A stretch of 64,000 nucleotides of DNA from Paenibacillus dendritiformis (GTDB lineage: Bacteria; Bacillota; Bacilli; Paenibacillales; Paenibacillaceae): NCBI RefSeq assembly GCF_021654795.1, contig NZ_AP025344.1, positions 4,464,501 to 4,528,500 of the forward strand. Reading direction: 5' to 3'. Under the pieces are notes generated by a model. That model was given only the letters and a program-made list of their open reading frames with translations, did no database searches and had not been told where the DNA came from. The position numbers were made by a program, and so were the translations under genes. Every line of letters starts with the position of its first letter. Positions within the stretch are counted from its first letter, which is position 1. Shown here piece after piece: positions 9,298-18,240 of the stretch.

Positions 9298-10452
9298 ATG
9301 ATGAAGAAGCGAACCGAGCAGCCCGTCATCGGCGTTCTGCAGAATGAATCGACCGGAACGCCTCCCTTCACCGAGCCTCAATATTGCCGGAGGCTGTGTC
9401 AAGCCGGACGCAAACACGGCGTCCGGGTCATCGTGTTCTCGCCCGAATGGGCCGATCTTGCTTCCGGCACTGTGAACGGCTATGTCTATGGCGACCACCG
9501 CTGGGAGCCCTGCACTGCCGCATTGCCTCCCCTGGTGTACAACCGGTGCGTATTCTCAGGCGGAAGCGCCGGGGCCAGAACGTCAGCCGCCCTCGCCAAG
9601 CTGCTCCGGAGCAGACGCACCGCTCCGTTGGGGGTAGGCTTGCGGGGCAAGTGGGACATCTACCGCTCCTTATCCGCCGAGTCCGGCCTGAGCGCGATTC
9701 TTCCTCCCACTCACCTGTACCAAAGCAAGCGCAGCCTCGCTGCGGCGCTGTCCCGTTACGGCGGAAGCCTGTTCCTGAAGCCCCATGCCGGGTCCCAAGG
9801 GAAGTCTGCGCTCCGGGTTCAGCATCACCGGAAGGCACAGCGCGAAGCCGGAAGCGACGCCCCCGTGCTGCAAATCGCAGGACGCGATCAGCGCAACCGC
9901 CCGCTAACGAAGCAATTTGAAGATGCCGAGGATGGATTCGACTGGATTGCCAGCTTTATCGGCAGACGAACCTTTGTGATGCAGCCCTGCTTGTCCCTGC
10001 TGACGCAGGCGGGCGAGCCATTCGACATTCGTGTGCTGATGCAAAAAAATGACCGGGGCCGCTGGGCGATGACCGGCATGGCCGCACGCATCGGCACCCC
10101 TGACAGCATTACTTCCAATCTCCATGGAGGCGGGCGGGCCGTGTCTGTCCTTCCATTTTTGAAGCGCGAATACGACCCGGAGCGTGCCGAGCAGCTCATG
10201 GAGCAGCTGCAAGCCTATAGCGAGCGCATTCCCCCTCTACTTGAAGCGCGACACGGGCGTCTGATGGAGGTCGGTCTGGATTACGGCATTGATCGGGAAG
10301 CCCGCATGTGGCTGCTGGAGGTCAATTCGAAGCCGGGCAGGACGGTTTTCCGTCAGACAGGCGAGCGGGAAGCCGCTGTGAAATCCGTGGAAAATCCCAT
10401 CTTGTATGCGCGCTATGTATTGGGTCGACATCTTAGGAGGGTAAGTCCATGA
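9298..10452 (+). CDS. YheC/YheD family ATP-grasp protein 2 (YheC-like, short form)
   Basis: 384 residues; ATG 9298 (another ATG at 9301) after GGAGGTGA, 15 bp behind gene 1. It lacks the N-terminal domain of the long form and starts directly at PVIGVLQNES. ATP-grasp hallmarks are FLKPHAGSQGKSAL, FDIRVLMQKNDRGRWAMTG and WLLEVNSKPGR. The ATP and metal sites look intact, so it should be an active ligase of unknown substrate. Its end overlaps the next start by an ATGA junction, which implies translational coupling. Confidence 0.9.
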   Translation: MMKKRTEQPVIGVLQNESTGTPPFTEPQYCRRLCQAGRKHGVRVIVFSPEWADLASGTVNGYVYGDHRWEPCTAALPPLVYNRCVFSGGSAGARTSAALAKLLRSRRTAPLGVGLRGKWDIYRSLSAESGLSAILPPTHLYQSKRSLAAALSRYGGSLFLKPHAGSQGKSALRVQHHRKAQREAGSDAPVLQIAGRDQRNRPLTKQFEDAEDGFDWIASFIGRRTFVMQPCLSLLTQAGEPFDIRVLMQKNDRGRWAMTGMAARIGTPDSITSNLHGGGRAVSVLPFLKREYDPERAEQLMEQLQAYSERIPPLLEARHGRLMEVGLDYGIDREARMWLLEVNSKPGRTVFRQTGEREAAVKSVENPILYARYVLGRHLRRVSP

Positions 10453-11825
10453 GTTTGACGGTATGCAACGTCCACTTAACACCTAAATCCGAAAAAACAG
10501 TGTATCTCTCCAGCACCTTAATGAGGCAATTGAAGCTAACCGGCAAAAAATCTGTCCGGCTTCGATTGGGCAAGGCGTCAATCCCCGCTACGGTGAAGCC
10601 GGTGAAGCGTCCAGGCAACCATGTCATTATACCGGCCGGCCTTCGTTCCTTTGTCCGTGTGCCCAAATCCGGCATGGTCTATTTGCGCAACGATCAGGAA
10701 GGCGATCTGCAATTGGGGCCGCTCATCGGCGTCTTATCGGATTCCGCGCTGCGCACGCAGTCGCATCCATTTGGCAGCCGAACCTCGTTCATTAAGCAGA
10801 TTTTGCGAACCGGCAATAAGAAAGCCTTCGTCTTTGCCTTCACTCCGCGCGATATCAATTGGCAGAACGAGACCGTCTACGCCTACTTCCTATCGGAATC
10901 CGGAAGTTGGATCCGGCGAACCGTACCGCTCCCGGATGTCGTATATAACCGGCTGCCGAGCCGGAGGGCAGAGACCACGTCCTCGATCCAGCAGCTGCGG
11001 GAACGGTTCGTTCGCCGGAATATCCCTTTTTTCAATTGGAGCTTCTTCAAAAAATCCGATATTTACGAGTTGCTGGAAAACGATCTGGAAGCGAATCTCC
11101 ACGTGCCGGAATCGGTGATGAACCCGACGCCGGATACGATTCGCGACATGCTGGAACGCCATCACTTCGTCTACTACAAGCCGACTTCGGGAAGTCTCGG
11201 CATCGGCATCTACCGGCTCACCTTCCTGCCGAAAAAAGGCTATTTCGTACGCTACACCGTAAACGGCAAAAACACGCTGCTCCGCTTCAAGAATTTCTCC
11301 AGCCTCATCCGCATGCTGCAAGGAAGGCACGGCCGTTCGCTGCGCAATTATGTCGTGCAGCAGGGCGTCCGGCTCATCGAGATCGACGGCTGTCCGATCG
11401 ACTTCCGCTTCCATATGCACAAAAACGGGGAGAATGACTGGACGGTTGTCGGAATCGGCGCCAAAAAAGCAGGCAAAGGCAGCGTGACCACCCACGTGAA
11501 AAATGGCGGACAACTGATGACGCCGGAGCATGCTCTCCAGCGGATGTTCGGTGACAGAGCCGACGAAGTGCTTGTCAAAATGAAAATGGTAGCGGTCGAT
11601 CTGGCCAAGGCCATTGAACGGAACTATCCTCATCTGCTCGGCGAGCTCGGCTTCGACCTCGGCATTGACAAAGATGAGCATGTATGGATGTTCGAGGCCA
11701 ATGCCAAGCCTGGACGCTCGATTTTCAAGCATCCATCCTTGCGCATAGAAGGACAGTCCTCGATTGAACATATCCTGGATCACTGTCTGTTCCTTAGCAA
11801 ATTCCGCAGGAGGGATCCGATGTGA
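10449..11825 (+). CDS. YheC/YheD family ATP-grasp protein 3 (YheD-like, long form)
   Basis: 458 residues, starting in an ATGA overlap with gene 2, after TAGGAGGG. The N-terminal domain (about 95 residues) ends LQLGPLIGVL exactly as in gene 1, so genes 1 and 3 are the two long paralogues. The ATP-grasp segments are YYKPTSGSLGIGIY, DFRFHMHKNGENDW and WMFEANAKPGRS. The substrate-strand Met-His-Lys and the Phe-Glu-Ala-Asn ending differ from gene 1, which suggests a diverged substrate. Confidence 0.9.
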   Translation: MSLTVCNVHLTPKSEKTVYLSSTLMRQLKLTGKKSVRLRLGKASIPATVKPVKRPGNHVIIPAGLRSFVRVPKSGMVYLRNDQEGDLQLGPLIGVLSDSALRTQSHPFGSRTSFIKQILRTGNKKAFVFAFTPRDINWQNETVYAYFLSESGSWIRRTVPLPDVVYNRLPSRRAETTSSIQQLRERFVRRNIPFFNWSFFKKSDIYELLENDLEANLHVPESVMNPTPDTIRDMLERHHFVYYKPTSGSLGIGIYRLTFLPKKGYFVRYTVNGKNTLLRFKNFSSLIRMLQGRHGRSLRNYVVQQGVRLIEIDGCPIDFRFHMHKNGENDWTVVGIGAKKAGKGSVTTHVKNGGQLMTPEHALQRMFGDRADEVLVKMKMVAVDLAKAIERNYPHLLGELGFDLGIDKDEHVWMFEANAKPGRSIFKHPSLRIEGQSSIEHILDHCLFLSKFRRRDPM

Positions 11826-12931
11826 GTGGCATAGGGCAAGATCATCTGCCGATCGTCGCCATTCTGACGATCGAGGATGCCAAGGAGAAATTCCGGGGCA
11901 ATCGCGACAACTTCCTGGATATTTTGCGCACGGGCAAGGATCTCGGCTTTACCGTATATATCGTGACCGTGAAGGATCTGAAGCTCGGCGCCAAGCGAAT
12001 CGCGGGCTACACTTACAACGAAGATAAACAGACCTGGGAACAAGAATGGTTCCCGCCTCCACGCATCGTCTACAACCGCATACCGCTCCGGGAGGATGAG
12101 AATCAGCCTGCCGTCCGCCGCAAGATCGAGGAGATTTTGGAGCATCCGGGGATTCGCCTGTACAATCCTTACTTTTTCAACAAATGGCAATTGTTCGAAT
12201 GGTTGAAAAAATCGAGGGCCACCCGGCCCTTCATTCCCGCCACGCGGCGGCTGCGCACCGCTGTCGCTCTGGCCAAAATGCTGAACAAACATCCCTATCT
12301 GTTCCTGAAGCCGGAGACGGGAAAAGCGGGCATGGGCATTATGACGCTGCGCGTCAACCATACGAAGGCGATGAAGTTCCGCCTCAAGACCCAGGACAGA
12401 AGACGAAGCGCCCTGTTCAAGTGCGCCACGATCTCGAAGCTGTGGGGCCGGATACGCAAGCAGGCCGGTACCCATAATTATATCGTCCAGCAAGGGATTA
12501 CGCTGGCTACGGTGAACCGGCGGCCGTTTGATTTGCGGGTTCTGGTGCAGAAGAACAGCAAAGGCCAGTGGGATATTACCGGTGTCGGCGCGCGCGTCGC
12601 CGGCTCTTCCAGCATAACGACCCATGTTCCCCGCGGCGGAAGCATCGATGATCCCGAGAAGCTGCTGAGCGCGAATTTCGGCGTCGAACAAGCGCGGAGA
12701 ACGATGGCCCGCACCAAAAACGCGGCTATCATCATCGCCCGGCAGATCGAACGCGGCTCCGGGCATACGCTTGGCGAGATGTCGATGGATTTGGGCGTGG
12801 ATACGAACGGCAGCATCTGGTTCTTCGAAGCCAATGCGAAGCCGATGAAATTCGATGAGCCCCATATTCGGAGACGCTCGCTGGAACGTATTTTCCAGTA
12901 TTCGGCTTATTTATCCCGAACCAGCGGATAA
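11822..12931 (+). CDS. YheC/YheD family ATP-grasp protein 4 (YheC-like, short form)
   Basis: 369 residues. The start is a GTG at 11822 overlapping the TGA of gene 3, with AGGAGGG 7-12 bases upstream. It begins near LPIVAILTIEDAKEKFRGN without the long N-terminal domain. ATP-grasp features are FLKPETGKAGMGIMTLR, FDLRVLVQKNSKGQWDITGVGARV and the C-terminal WFFEANAKPMKF. It shares the EANAKP variant with gene 3, which may reflect duplication of a long-short pair. Confidence 0.88.
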   Translation: MSGIGQDHLPIVAILTIEDAKEKFRGNRDNFLDILRTGKDLGFTVYIVTVKDLKLGAKRIAGYTYNEDKQTWEQEWFPPPRIVYNRIPLREDENQPAVRRKIEEILEHPGIRLYNPYFFNKWQLFEWLKKSRATRPFIPATRRLRTAVALAKMLNKHPYLFLKPETGKAGMGIMTLRVNHTKAMKFRLKTQDRRRSALFKCATISKLWGRIRKQAGTHNYIVQQGITLATVNRRPFDLRVLVQKNSKGQWDITGVGARVAGSSSITTHVPRGGSIDDPEKLLSANFGVEQARRTMARTKNAAIIIARQIERGSGHTLGEMSMDLGVDTNGSIWFFEANAKPMKFDEPHIRRRSLERIFQYSAYLSRTSG

Positions 12932-12952
12932 CGTCAAAGAAGGTGAAGACGC

Positions 12953-14143
12953 TTGGATAAACCCGTTCTTGGCATTTTGACGCTTTATTTAAATGAGCAA
13001 AAGCACTTGGAAGAACGGCATATTTATCAGAAGATGATCGTGGCAGGGAAAAAGCTGGGGTTGACGGTCTTCGTGTTCACCCCGCAGGATGTCGATGAAC
13101 AGCACAAGCGAATCAACGGGATGTGGTACCACCCGGAGAGCAAGCGCTGGATACGCAAATGGACCCGCTTCCCGACCATGATCTTCGATCGGTGCCGCAT
13201 TCAGAAGAGCTACCGATTCGAGCAGTTGAAGCGGTTCCGCAGCAAATACCCGAAGCTGCTGTATCTGAACCGTCCGCTCCGCAATAAATGGACGATCTAC
13301 CAGGTGCTCTCCACAGTCCCATCCCTTAAGAAATATCTTCCCGACACAAGACTGTATTCGGGGATACAGGATGTGCAGCGCATGCTGAAGGAGCGGCCGC
13401 TGCTCTACCTGAAGCCGGTTAACGGCACGGGAGGGCGCGGCATTCTTCGCATCCAGCGCATTCGCTCCTCGGACGGCGTGGTCTATGTCGAGGGAAGAGA
13501 TCATCAGCGGCAGGTCATCCGGCCGCAAAAAATGACCTACTCCCAACTGGCTTCACGGCTAAGCTCCTGGAAAGCGAACGACCGCTATCTCATCCAGCAA
13601 GGCATCGCGCTCAAGCTGCCGAGCGGCCGCGTACATGATTACCGGATGCTCGTTCAGAAAAACGGCTCCGGCGTCTGGTCGGTTACCGGCTGCGCCGGAC
13701 GCGTCGGACCGGTCAACAGCATCACCTCGAATCTTCACGGGGGAGGCCAGGCTGTGCGAATGGAGGAGCTGCTGTCGCAATGGATAGGCGACAAGACGCG
13801 CATCCTGCACATCCGCAGGGAAGCCGAAGCCCTCAGCCTTGAGGTGGCCGCCTTCCTCGAGAAGCGATATGATGCCCTGTGCGAGCTGGCGCTCGATCTC
13901 GCCATCGACCAGAAAGGGCGCATTTGGCTGCTGGAGGTCAATCCGAAGCCGGCGCGCGAAGTGTTCCACCGCATCGGCGACAAGGAGACGTACCGCAAGT
14001 CAATCATCCGCCCGCTCGAATATGCATCCTGGCTGTATCGCAAAAAGGCGGGCATCAAGCTGCCGGATTCCGGCAAAGCCACACAGCCTCAGGAAGAGAA
14101 CAAGCCGGCAGAGAGCAATCCGGCTGATAAGAAGGACGCTTGA
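12953..14143 (+). CDS. YheC/YheD family ATP-grasp protein 5 (YheC-like, short form)
   Basis: 396 residues, TTG start at 12953 after AAGGTGAAG. It begins PVLGILTLYLNEQ, so it is the short form. ATP-grasp segments are YLKPVNGTGGRGIL, HDYRMLVQKNGSGVWSVTG and WLLEVNPKPAREVF. The last 30 residues are a hydrophilic tail rich in Gln, Glu, Asn, Pro and Lys not seen in the other four copies. It closes the operon; a hairpin follows at 14168. Confidence 0.88.
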   Translation: MDKPVLGILTLYLNEQKHLEERHIYQKMIVAGKKLGLTVFVFTPQDVDEQHKRINGMWYHPESKRWIRKWTRFPTMIFDRCRIQKSYRFEQLKRFRSKYPKLLYLNRPLRNKWTIYQVLSTVPSLKKYLPDTRLYSGIQDVQRMLKERPLLYLKPVNGTGGRGILRIQRIRSSDGVVYVEGRDHQRQVIRPQKMTYSQLASRLSSWKANDRYLIQQGIALKLPSGRVHDYRMLVQKNGSGVWSVTGCAGRVGPVNSITSNLHGGGQAVRMEELLSQWIGDKTRILHIRREAEALSLEVAAFLEKRYDALCELALDLAIDQKGRIWLLEVNPKPAREVFHRIGDKETYRKSIIRPLEYASWLYRKKAGIKLPDSGKATQPQEENKPAESNPADKKDA

Positions 14144-14167
14144 ATTCGGGAGCGTCCATCACATACG

Positions 14168-14197
14168 ACAGGCGCAGACTCGGAGAGCTGCGCCTGT
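14168..14197. terminator. Hairpin between converging YheC-like and HAD genes
   Basis: A 10-bp perfect inverted repeat (ACAGGCGCAG at 14168-14177 with 14188-14197) lies between converging stop codons. Neither side has a clear T-run, so it is a bidirectional terminator candidate of moderate strength. Confidence 0.5.
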
Positions 14198-14202
14198 GGC
14201 GG

Positions 14203-14904
14203 TTAAGAAGCTGTAGAGCGGTATAAGTCCAACAACTCCTCGAATTGGCGGATGATGACATCTGAACCCTGGAGCTCCTGCTCCTGTCCAAAGCCGGCAT
14301 ATTGGCAGCCGATGACGGACAGCCCGTTCTCCTTTCCCGCTTCCACGTCAGAGGAGCGGTCCCCGACCATCCAGGCCGAGTCGATGCCGTGCTCCGCCTT
14401 CAGGAGCCGCACCAGTTCCACCTTGGTCGCGGTGCCTCTTCCGCCCGCGCTGTACAAGCCGGCGAACAGCTCGTCCAGGCCGAAGGTCTTCACGATCGCC
14501 TGTATATATTCCTCCAGCCCGTTGCTTGCGACGAACAGCTTCACACCTTCGCGCCGCAGCTCGGCCAAGGTCTCCTTCACCTGCGGATACAGCTCCGCGA
14601 TGCCTTCGTTCAATCCGGACAGCTCATATTGCAGCAGGAGCTCGTCCGCGCGGCGGTGCGCCTCCGGGCTTCCTTCCGGCATAACCCGCTTCCAGATATC
14701 CGCCAGCAGCATGCCAAGCGATCCGAGCATCAAATCTTCCGGCGGCGTCGGTCCCTCGTGAAGCTTCTCGCTCCGCAATGTATCGAATACGCGATGGTAT
14801 GCCGTTATCAACAGCGATTCCGTGCGGAACAACGTTCCGTCCATATCGAAGATCATCGCTTCCGGCCGCGGCAGCCGGTCTGCCCGCACTATGTCCATAC
14901 TCAC
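14203..14904 (-). CDS. HAD family hydrolase, phosphoglycolate-phosphatase-like
   Basis: A 233-residue cytoplasmic phosphatase of the HAD superfamily. Motif I is FDMDGTLFRTE, motif II ASNGLEEY, with a conserved Lys in ATKVELVRLLK and motif IV GDRSSDVEAGKENG; the helical cap lies in between. I prefer the GTG at 14902-14904, seven bases after GGAGGG; the upstream in-frame ATG at 14919 falls inside that ribosome binding site. The substrate cannot be read from the sequence. Monocistronic, converging with the YheC/YheD operon. Confidence 0.85.
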   Translation of the reverse strand: MSMDIVRADRLPRPEAMIFDMDGTLFRTESLLITAYHRVFDTLRSEKLHEGPTPPEDLMLGSLGMLLADIWKRVMPEGSPEAHRRADELLLQYELSGLNEGIAELYPQVKETLAELRREGVKLFVASNGLEEYIQAIVKTFGLDELFAGLYSAGGRGTATKVELVRLLKAEHGIDSAWMVGDRSSDVEAGKENGLSVIGCQYAGFGQEQELQGSDVIIRQFEELLDLYRSTAS

Positions 14905-15097
14905 AGCAAGTCCCTCCATTTGTCGTCATAAAATAAACGGTCAGTGAACCCACTATACCATACACGGCGGCAGAACTGGAGCGTTTTCCCTTATTCTTCT
15001 CTTTAAAATTATGTAACGGCTGCTGCCCGTTCACTTGTGGTACGGCTTCATTTCGGATAACATCATAGTACAGCATGTTACACGGAGGCGAACCGAT

Positions 15098-16102
15098 TTG
15101 GAACAAGTGATTATTATAGGCGCCGGACCTTGCGGGCTATCGGCCGCGATTGAATTGCAGCGCAGCGGGTGGGATCCGCTCATCATCGAGAAACAGTGCA
15201 TCGTTCACTCCATCTACCGTTATCCGACCCATCTCCAATTCTTCAGCACGCCGGAGCTGCTGGAAATCGGCGGCATCCCGTTCGCGACACCGAATGAGAA
15301 GCCATACCGTCACGAAGCGCTTGTCTATTACCGCAGAGTATCGGAGCAGTACGGGCTCCGCATTCGCTCCTATGAAGAGGTCAAGGATATCGCCAAGGGG
15401 GAAGACGGCATCTTCACGCTGCATACGGAGACCCGCAGCGGGGAAGCGCTCGCCTACCGCAGCCGGCATGTCGTCATTGCGACCGGCTACTTCGATTATC
15501 CGAACCTCCTGGGCATCCCGGGCGAGGATCTTCCGCATGTCACCCATTATTTCCAGGAGGCGCATCCATACGCCGGCATGAAGGCCGTCATCATCGGCGG
15601 CAGCAATTCCGCCGTCGATGCCGCGCTTGAATGCGAGCGGGTGGGCGCCCAGGTAACCATCGTCTATCGCGGAACGGAGATCTCCGGCAATATCAAGCCA
15701 TGGGTCCGCCCGATTCTCGAGAGCAAGCTCGCCAAGGAACGAATCCATATTCGCTACGATTCTCGCGTCGTCCATATTGCCCAAGATCGGGTACGCATTG
15801 AGCGGGGCGACGGCTCGACAGAGGAGCTGAGCACTGACTTCGTGCTTGCCCTGACCGGCTTCCGCCCGGATCGCAAGCTGCTGGAATCGAGCGGCGTCCG
15901 CATGCAGGACGATCAGGACAAGCCCGTCTACGATCCGGAGACGATGGAGACGAACGTCCCTGGCCTGTTCGTCGCGGGCGTTATCGCATCGGGCCGCAAT
16001 GCCAACGAAGTCTTCATCGAGACCGGCCGCTACCATGGCCGGCTGATTGCCGATTATATCGGCCCCAACCCCGGCGCCGCGGAACCCCGCGCGAGCCACT
16101 GA
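15098..16102 (+). CDS. ypdA: YpdA family bacillithiol disulfide reductase
   Basis: A 334-residue FAD/NAD(P)H flavoprotein. The start is TTG 15098 behind GGAGG. The FAD-binding motif is IIIGAGPCGLSAAIEL at residues 5-20 and the second dinucleotide fold is VIIGGSNSAVDAALE near residue 165; the C-terminal FVAGVIASGRNANEVFIETGRYHG is typical of YpdA. No CxxC pair is present, as expected for YpdA rather than thioredoxin reductase. It reduces bacillithiol disulfide with NADPH and so belongs to redox homeostasis. A PIG-L protein that might belong to bacillithiol synthesis is encoded at 60057. Confidence 0.9.
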   Translation: MEQVIIIGAGPCGLSAAIELQRSGWDPLIIEKQCIVHSIYRYPTHLQFFSTPELLEIGGIPFATPNEKPYRHEALVYYRRVSEQYGLRIRSYEEVKDIAKGEDGIFTLHTETRSGEALAYRSRHVVIATGYFDYPNLLGIPGEDLPHVTHYFQEAHPYAGMKAVIIGGSNSAVDAALECERVGAQVTIVYRGTEISGNIKPWVRPILESKLAKERIHIRYDSRVVHIAQDRVRIERGDGSTEELSTDFVLALTGFRPDRKLLESSGVRMQDDQDKPVYDPETMETNVPGLFVAGVIASGRNANEVFIETGRYHGRLIADYIGPNPGAAEPRASH

Positions 16103-16120
16103 GCCGTTCGGCCCCGTATC

Positions 16121-16161
16121 GGACGGAGTGCCTCGGTCCGCCAACGGACCCGCCTCCGTCC
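16121..16161 (+). terminator. Nested stem-loop after ypdA
   Basis: GGACGGAG (16121-16128) pairs with CTCCGTCC (16154-16161), and inside it GGTCCG (16135-16140) pairs with CGGACC (16145-16150). It lies 19 bp after the ypdA stop. No T-run follows, so it is a weak or processed terminator. Confidence 0.4.
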
Positions 16162-16860
16162 TCTTGGACGGAGCCGGCCCATCGCCCTTTCATGAATACT
16201 CGTCCATCTCACTGCACCAGGACCTTTTGGGAATCATGCGGTCGTCGTTGGTCCAGGCATCGTCCGTGAAAGCACACGTGTGATCTCCATGGGCTAGGCC
16301 GCCTTGCAGGCCACGTCCGTGAATCGTGAAGAGACATGTTGCTGTGCCATGCGGCCAGGAACTTTCATCGTCAGGGGAAGCCTAACTTGCCCCGCTTTAT
16401 CCCAATATCCCCTCCAGTCAGTGTGGCCGTGTGGTCCGGCTTTTTGCGCCATTCTCCCAATGCTTCAGGACCTCCTATTCTGCGGCTCTTTGCTTCAATA
16501 TCCCCTCCAGTCAGAGTAGTCCTCTTCCCGGCTCTTTGCGCGATTCTCCCATTGTCTCAGGCTGATGCCTATCATTATTACAATCCATCTGTACTTTTTC
16601 GAAATCAAAGACACTCGTACCCGTCACACCTTGTTCCCATTTTCGAGCACGGCCGTAGACTTGACCTGAATCATTTGGAGATTGGTCAAAAAGCAAGGCC
16701 AGTCCCATTCCAATGCCCTGAACAGCTCATCCAACTTCCTGACTGACGGGGAGAGCAGCTATAAAGAAGCCAACACCCATACCCCTTCCCTGAACCGACC
16801 GCATCCAGCTTCCCGATCGACTGAGAATTTGGTATTATGCGAGATCATGCTCTCTCAAAT
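16162..16860. other. Non-coding interval with an imperfect tandem repeat
   Basis: About 700 bp between ypdA and the radical SAM gene with no frame that has a ribosome binding site or recognisable family. It contains the repeat pair listed at 16403. The rest shows nothing I can assign. Confidence 0.6.
16403..16561. repeat. Imperfect tandem repeat, two units offset by 93 bp
   Basis: CAATATCCCCTCCAGTCAG occurs at 16403 and again at 16496. Each copy is followed after about 20 bases by a CCGGCTnTTTGCGC segment and then by ATTCTCCCA, with small changes. The unit is non-coding and looks like a decayed duplication. Confidence 0.65.
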
Positions 16861-16891
16861 AAAAAAAGCGGATTGCCAACTGGCATCCGCC
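16860..16891 (-). terminator. Rho-independent terminator of radical SAM gene
   Basis: On the minus strand GCGGAT-GCC pairs with GGC-A-ATCCGC (16868-16890, one bulge) and is followed by seven T. It lies about 35 bp after the stop codon at 16924. Confidence 0.85.
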
Positions 16892-16923
16892 TGATCGAAT
16901 CGAAATATAATCCAAGCTGCGGC

Positions 16924-18075
16924 CTAATCCGCCAAGGCTGGCATGTGGGCCGTTCTCGCCTTGAAGTCGACGCCCTTGTAATACATGTCTGCGACGAGCA
17001 GGTTCGGTCCGCAGCAGGCGGCCGCCGGGCAATGGCAGTCGACTGTGCGGGAGAGCGGGTGGTCCTGCAGCCAGGAGTTGAAAATATCATCCAACCGGCT
17101 CTCGTAAATGCTGCCGAAGGCCGGGATGTCCGCGAAGTCGGTCACGAAGACATCGCCGCTGAACAGGTTGACATTCAAGCGGTTGCGCCCGTCGGGATCG
17201 TTCCGGAGCGTGACCATCGGCTCGGAGCGGAGGCGCCGAAGGAGCTTCTGGTCTTCTTCGTTTGTATTGCAGGCGAAGAAAGGAAGCGTCCCGAACAGCA
17301 TCCAGATATCCCGGTGACGGGTATCTAGCAGCCGATGTATCGACTGTCTCAGATCGGAGAGCGGGAGCACCGGAAGATTCTGCGCGAACGAGCTTGGGTA
17401 CATCGGATGCACCTCATGGCGCCGGCAGCCCATCTCGACGATAAGCTGATGAATCTCGCTCAGCTTGGTGTGGGTGCGGTAGTTGATCATCGATTCGGCG
17501 GAAATATACATTCCCGCCTCGCTCAGCCGCTTCGTGTTGTCGATCATCCGCTCGTACAACCGGGATGCGGCCCCGGACTTCACCTCATGGCTTGTATGGG
17601 TGAATCCGACGGCATGGAAATCTTCCATGCACGTATAGTTGAACGAAATGTGCATGACGTCCAAATAGGGAGCGACCAGTTCATAGCGGCCGATGTCGAA
17701 GGTCAGATTCGAGTTGATCTGTGTCCGTATGCCTCGCTCGCTGGCGTATTTCAAAATCGGAACGATATAGTCGGTTACGGTCTTCAGATGGAACATCGGC
17801 TCTCCGCCCGTAATGCTGAGCGTCTCCAGATGCTCGACCTCGTCGAGCCGCTTGAGCATGAGGGAGAGGGGCAGCTTCGGCGGCTCGCTCATCACAAGCG
17901 TGTGTCCGACCGCGCAATGCTCGCAGCGCATGTTGCACATCTGCGCCACCGTCATCTCGACGCTGGTCAGGACATGGCGGCCGTACGCCCGCAGCGAGCG
18001 GATGGGATCCCAAGGATCGTACGCCGGGCTGATCTGTTGCTTTTCCTTGACTCGTTCCATTGCTAGTTGATTCAT
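16924..18075 (-). CDS. Radical SAM protein, YfkAB type (CxCxxxxC)
   Basis: 383 residues from ATG 18073-18075 after AAGGTGG. The radical SAM cluster-binding motif is CNMRCEHC near residue 50, followed by SITGGEPMF (SAM contact). The C-terminal end carries DCHCPAAACCGPN, the CxCxxxxC signature that defines the YfkAB family of Bacilli and may hold an auxiliary cluster. The substrate is unknown. A GTG or ATG further upstream is possible but lacks a better ribosome binding site. It is transcribed alone and has its own terminator. Confidence 0.88.
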   Translation of the reverse strand: MNQLAMERVKEKQQISPAYDPWDPIRSLRAYGRHVLTSVEMTVAQMCNMRCEHCAVGHTLVMSEPPKLPLSLMLKRLDEVEHLETLSITGGEPMFHLKTVTDYIVPILKYASERGIRTQINSNLTFDIGRYELVAPYLDVMHISFNYTCMEDFHAVGFTHTSHEVKSGAASRLYERMIDNTKRLSEAGMYISAESMINYRTHTKLSEIHQLIVEMGCRRHEVHPMYPSSFAQNLPVLPLSDLRQSIHRLLDTRHRDIWMLFGTLPFFACNTNEEDQKLLRRLRSEPMVTLRNDPDGRNRLNVNLFSGDVFVTDFADIPAFGSIYESRLDDIFNSWLQDHPLSRTVDCHCPAAACCGPNLLVADMYYKGVDFKARTAHMPALAD

Positions 18076-18240
18076 GCTACATTCCACCTTATTTTTTCCA
18101 TTAACCTGTTGTCTTGGATATCCATCTCCACCGCGTGCAAACAAAGACCATCCCCCGCCTGCCGCTCAGCTAGAGGCCAGCGCATGCAACGGGAGCGCAT
18201 AATCCGGGCGAAGGGGGCCATTCGTCCGGCCCATAAGCGA

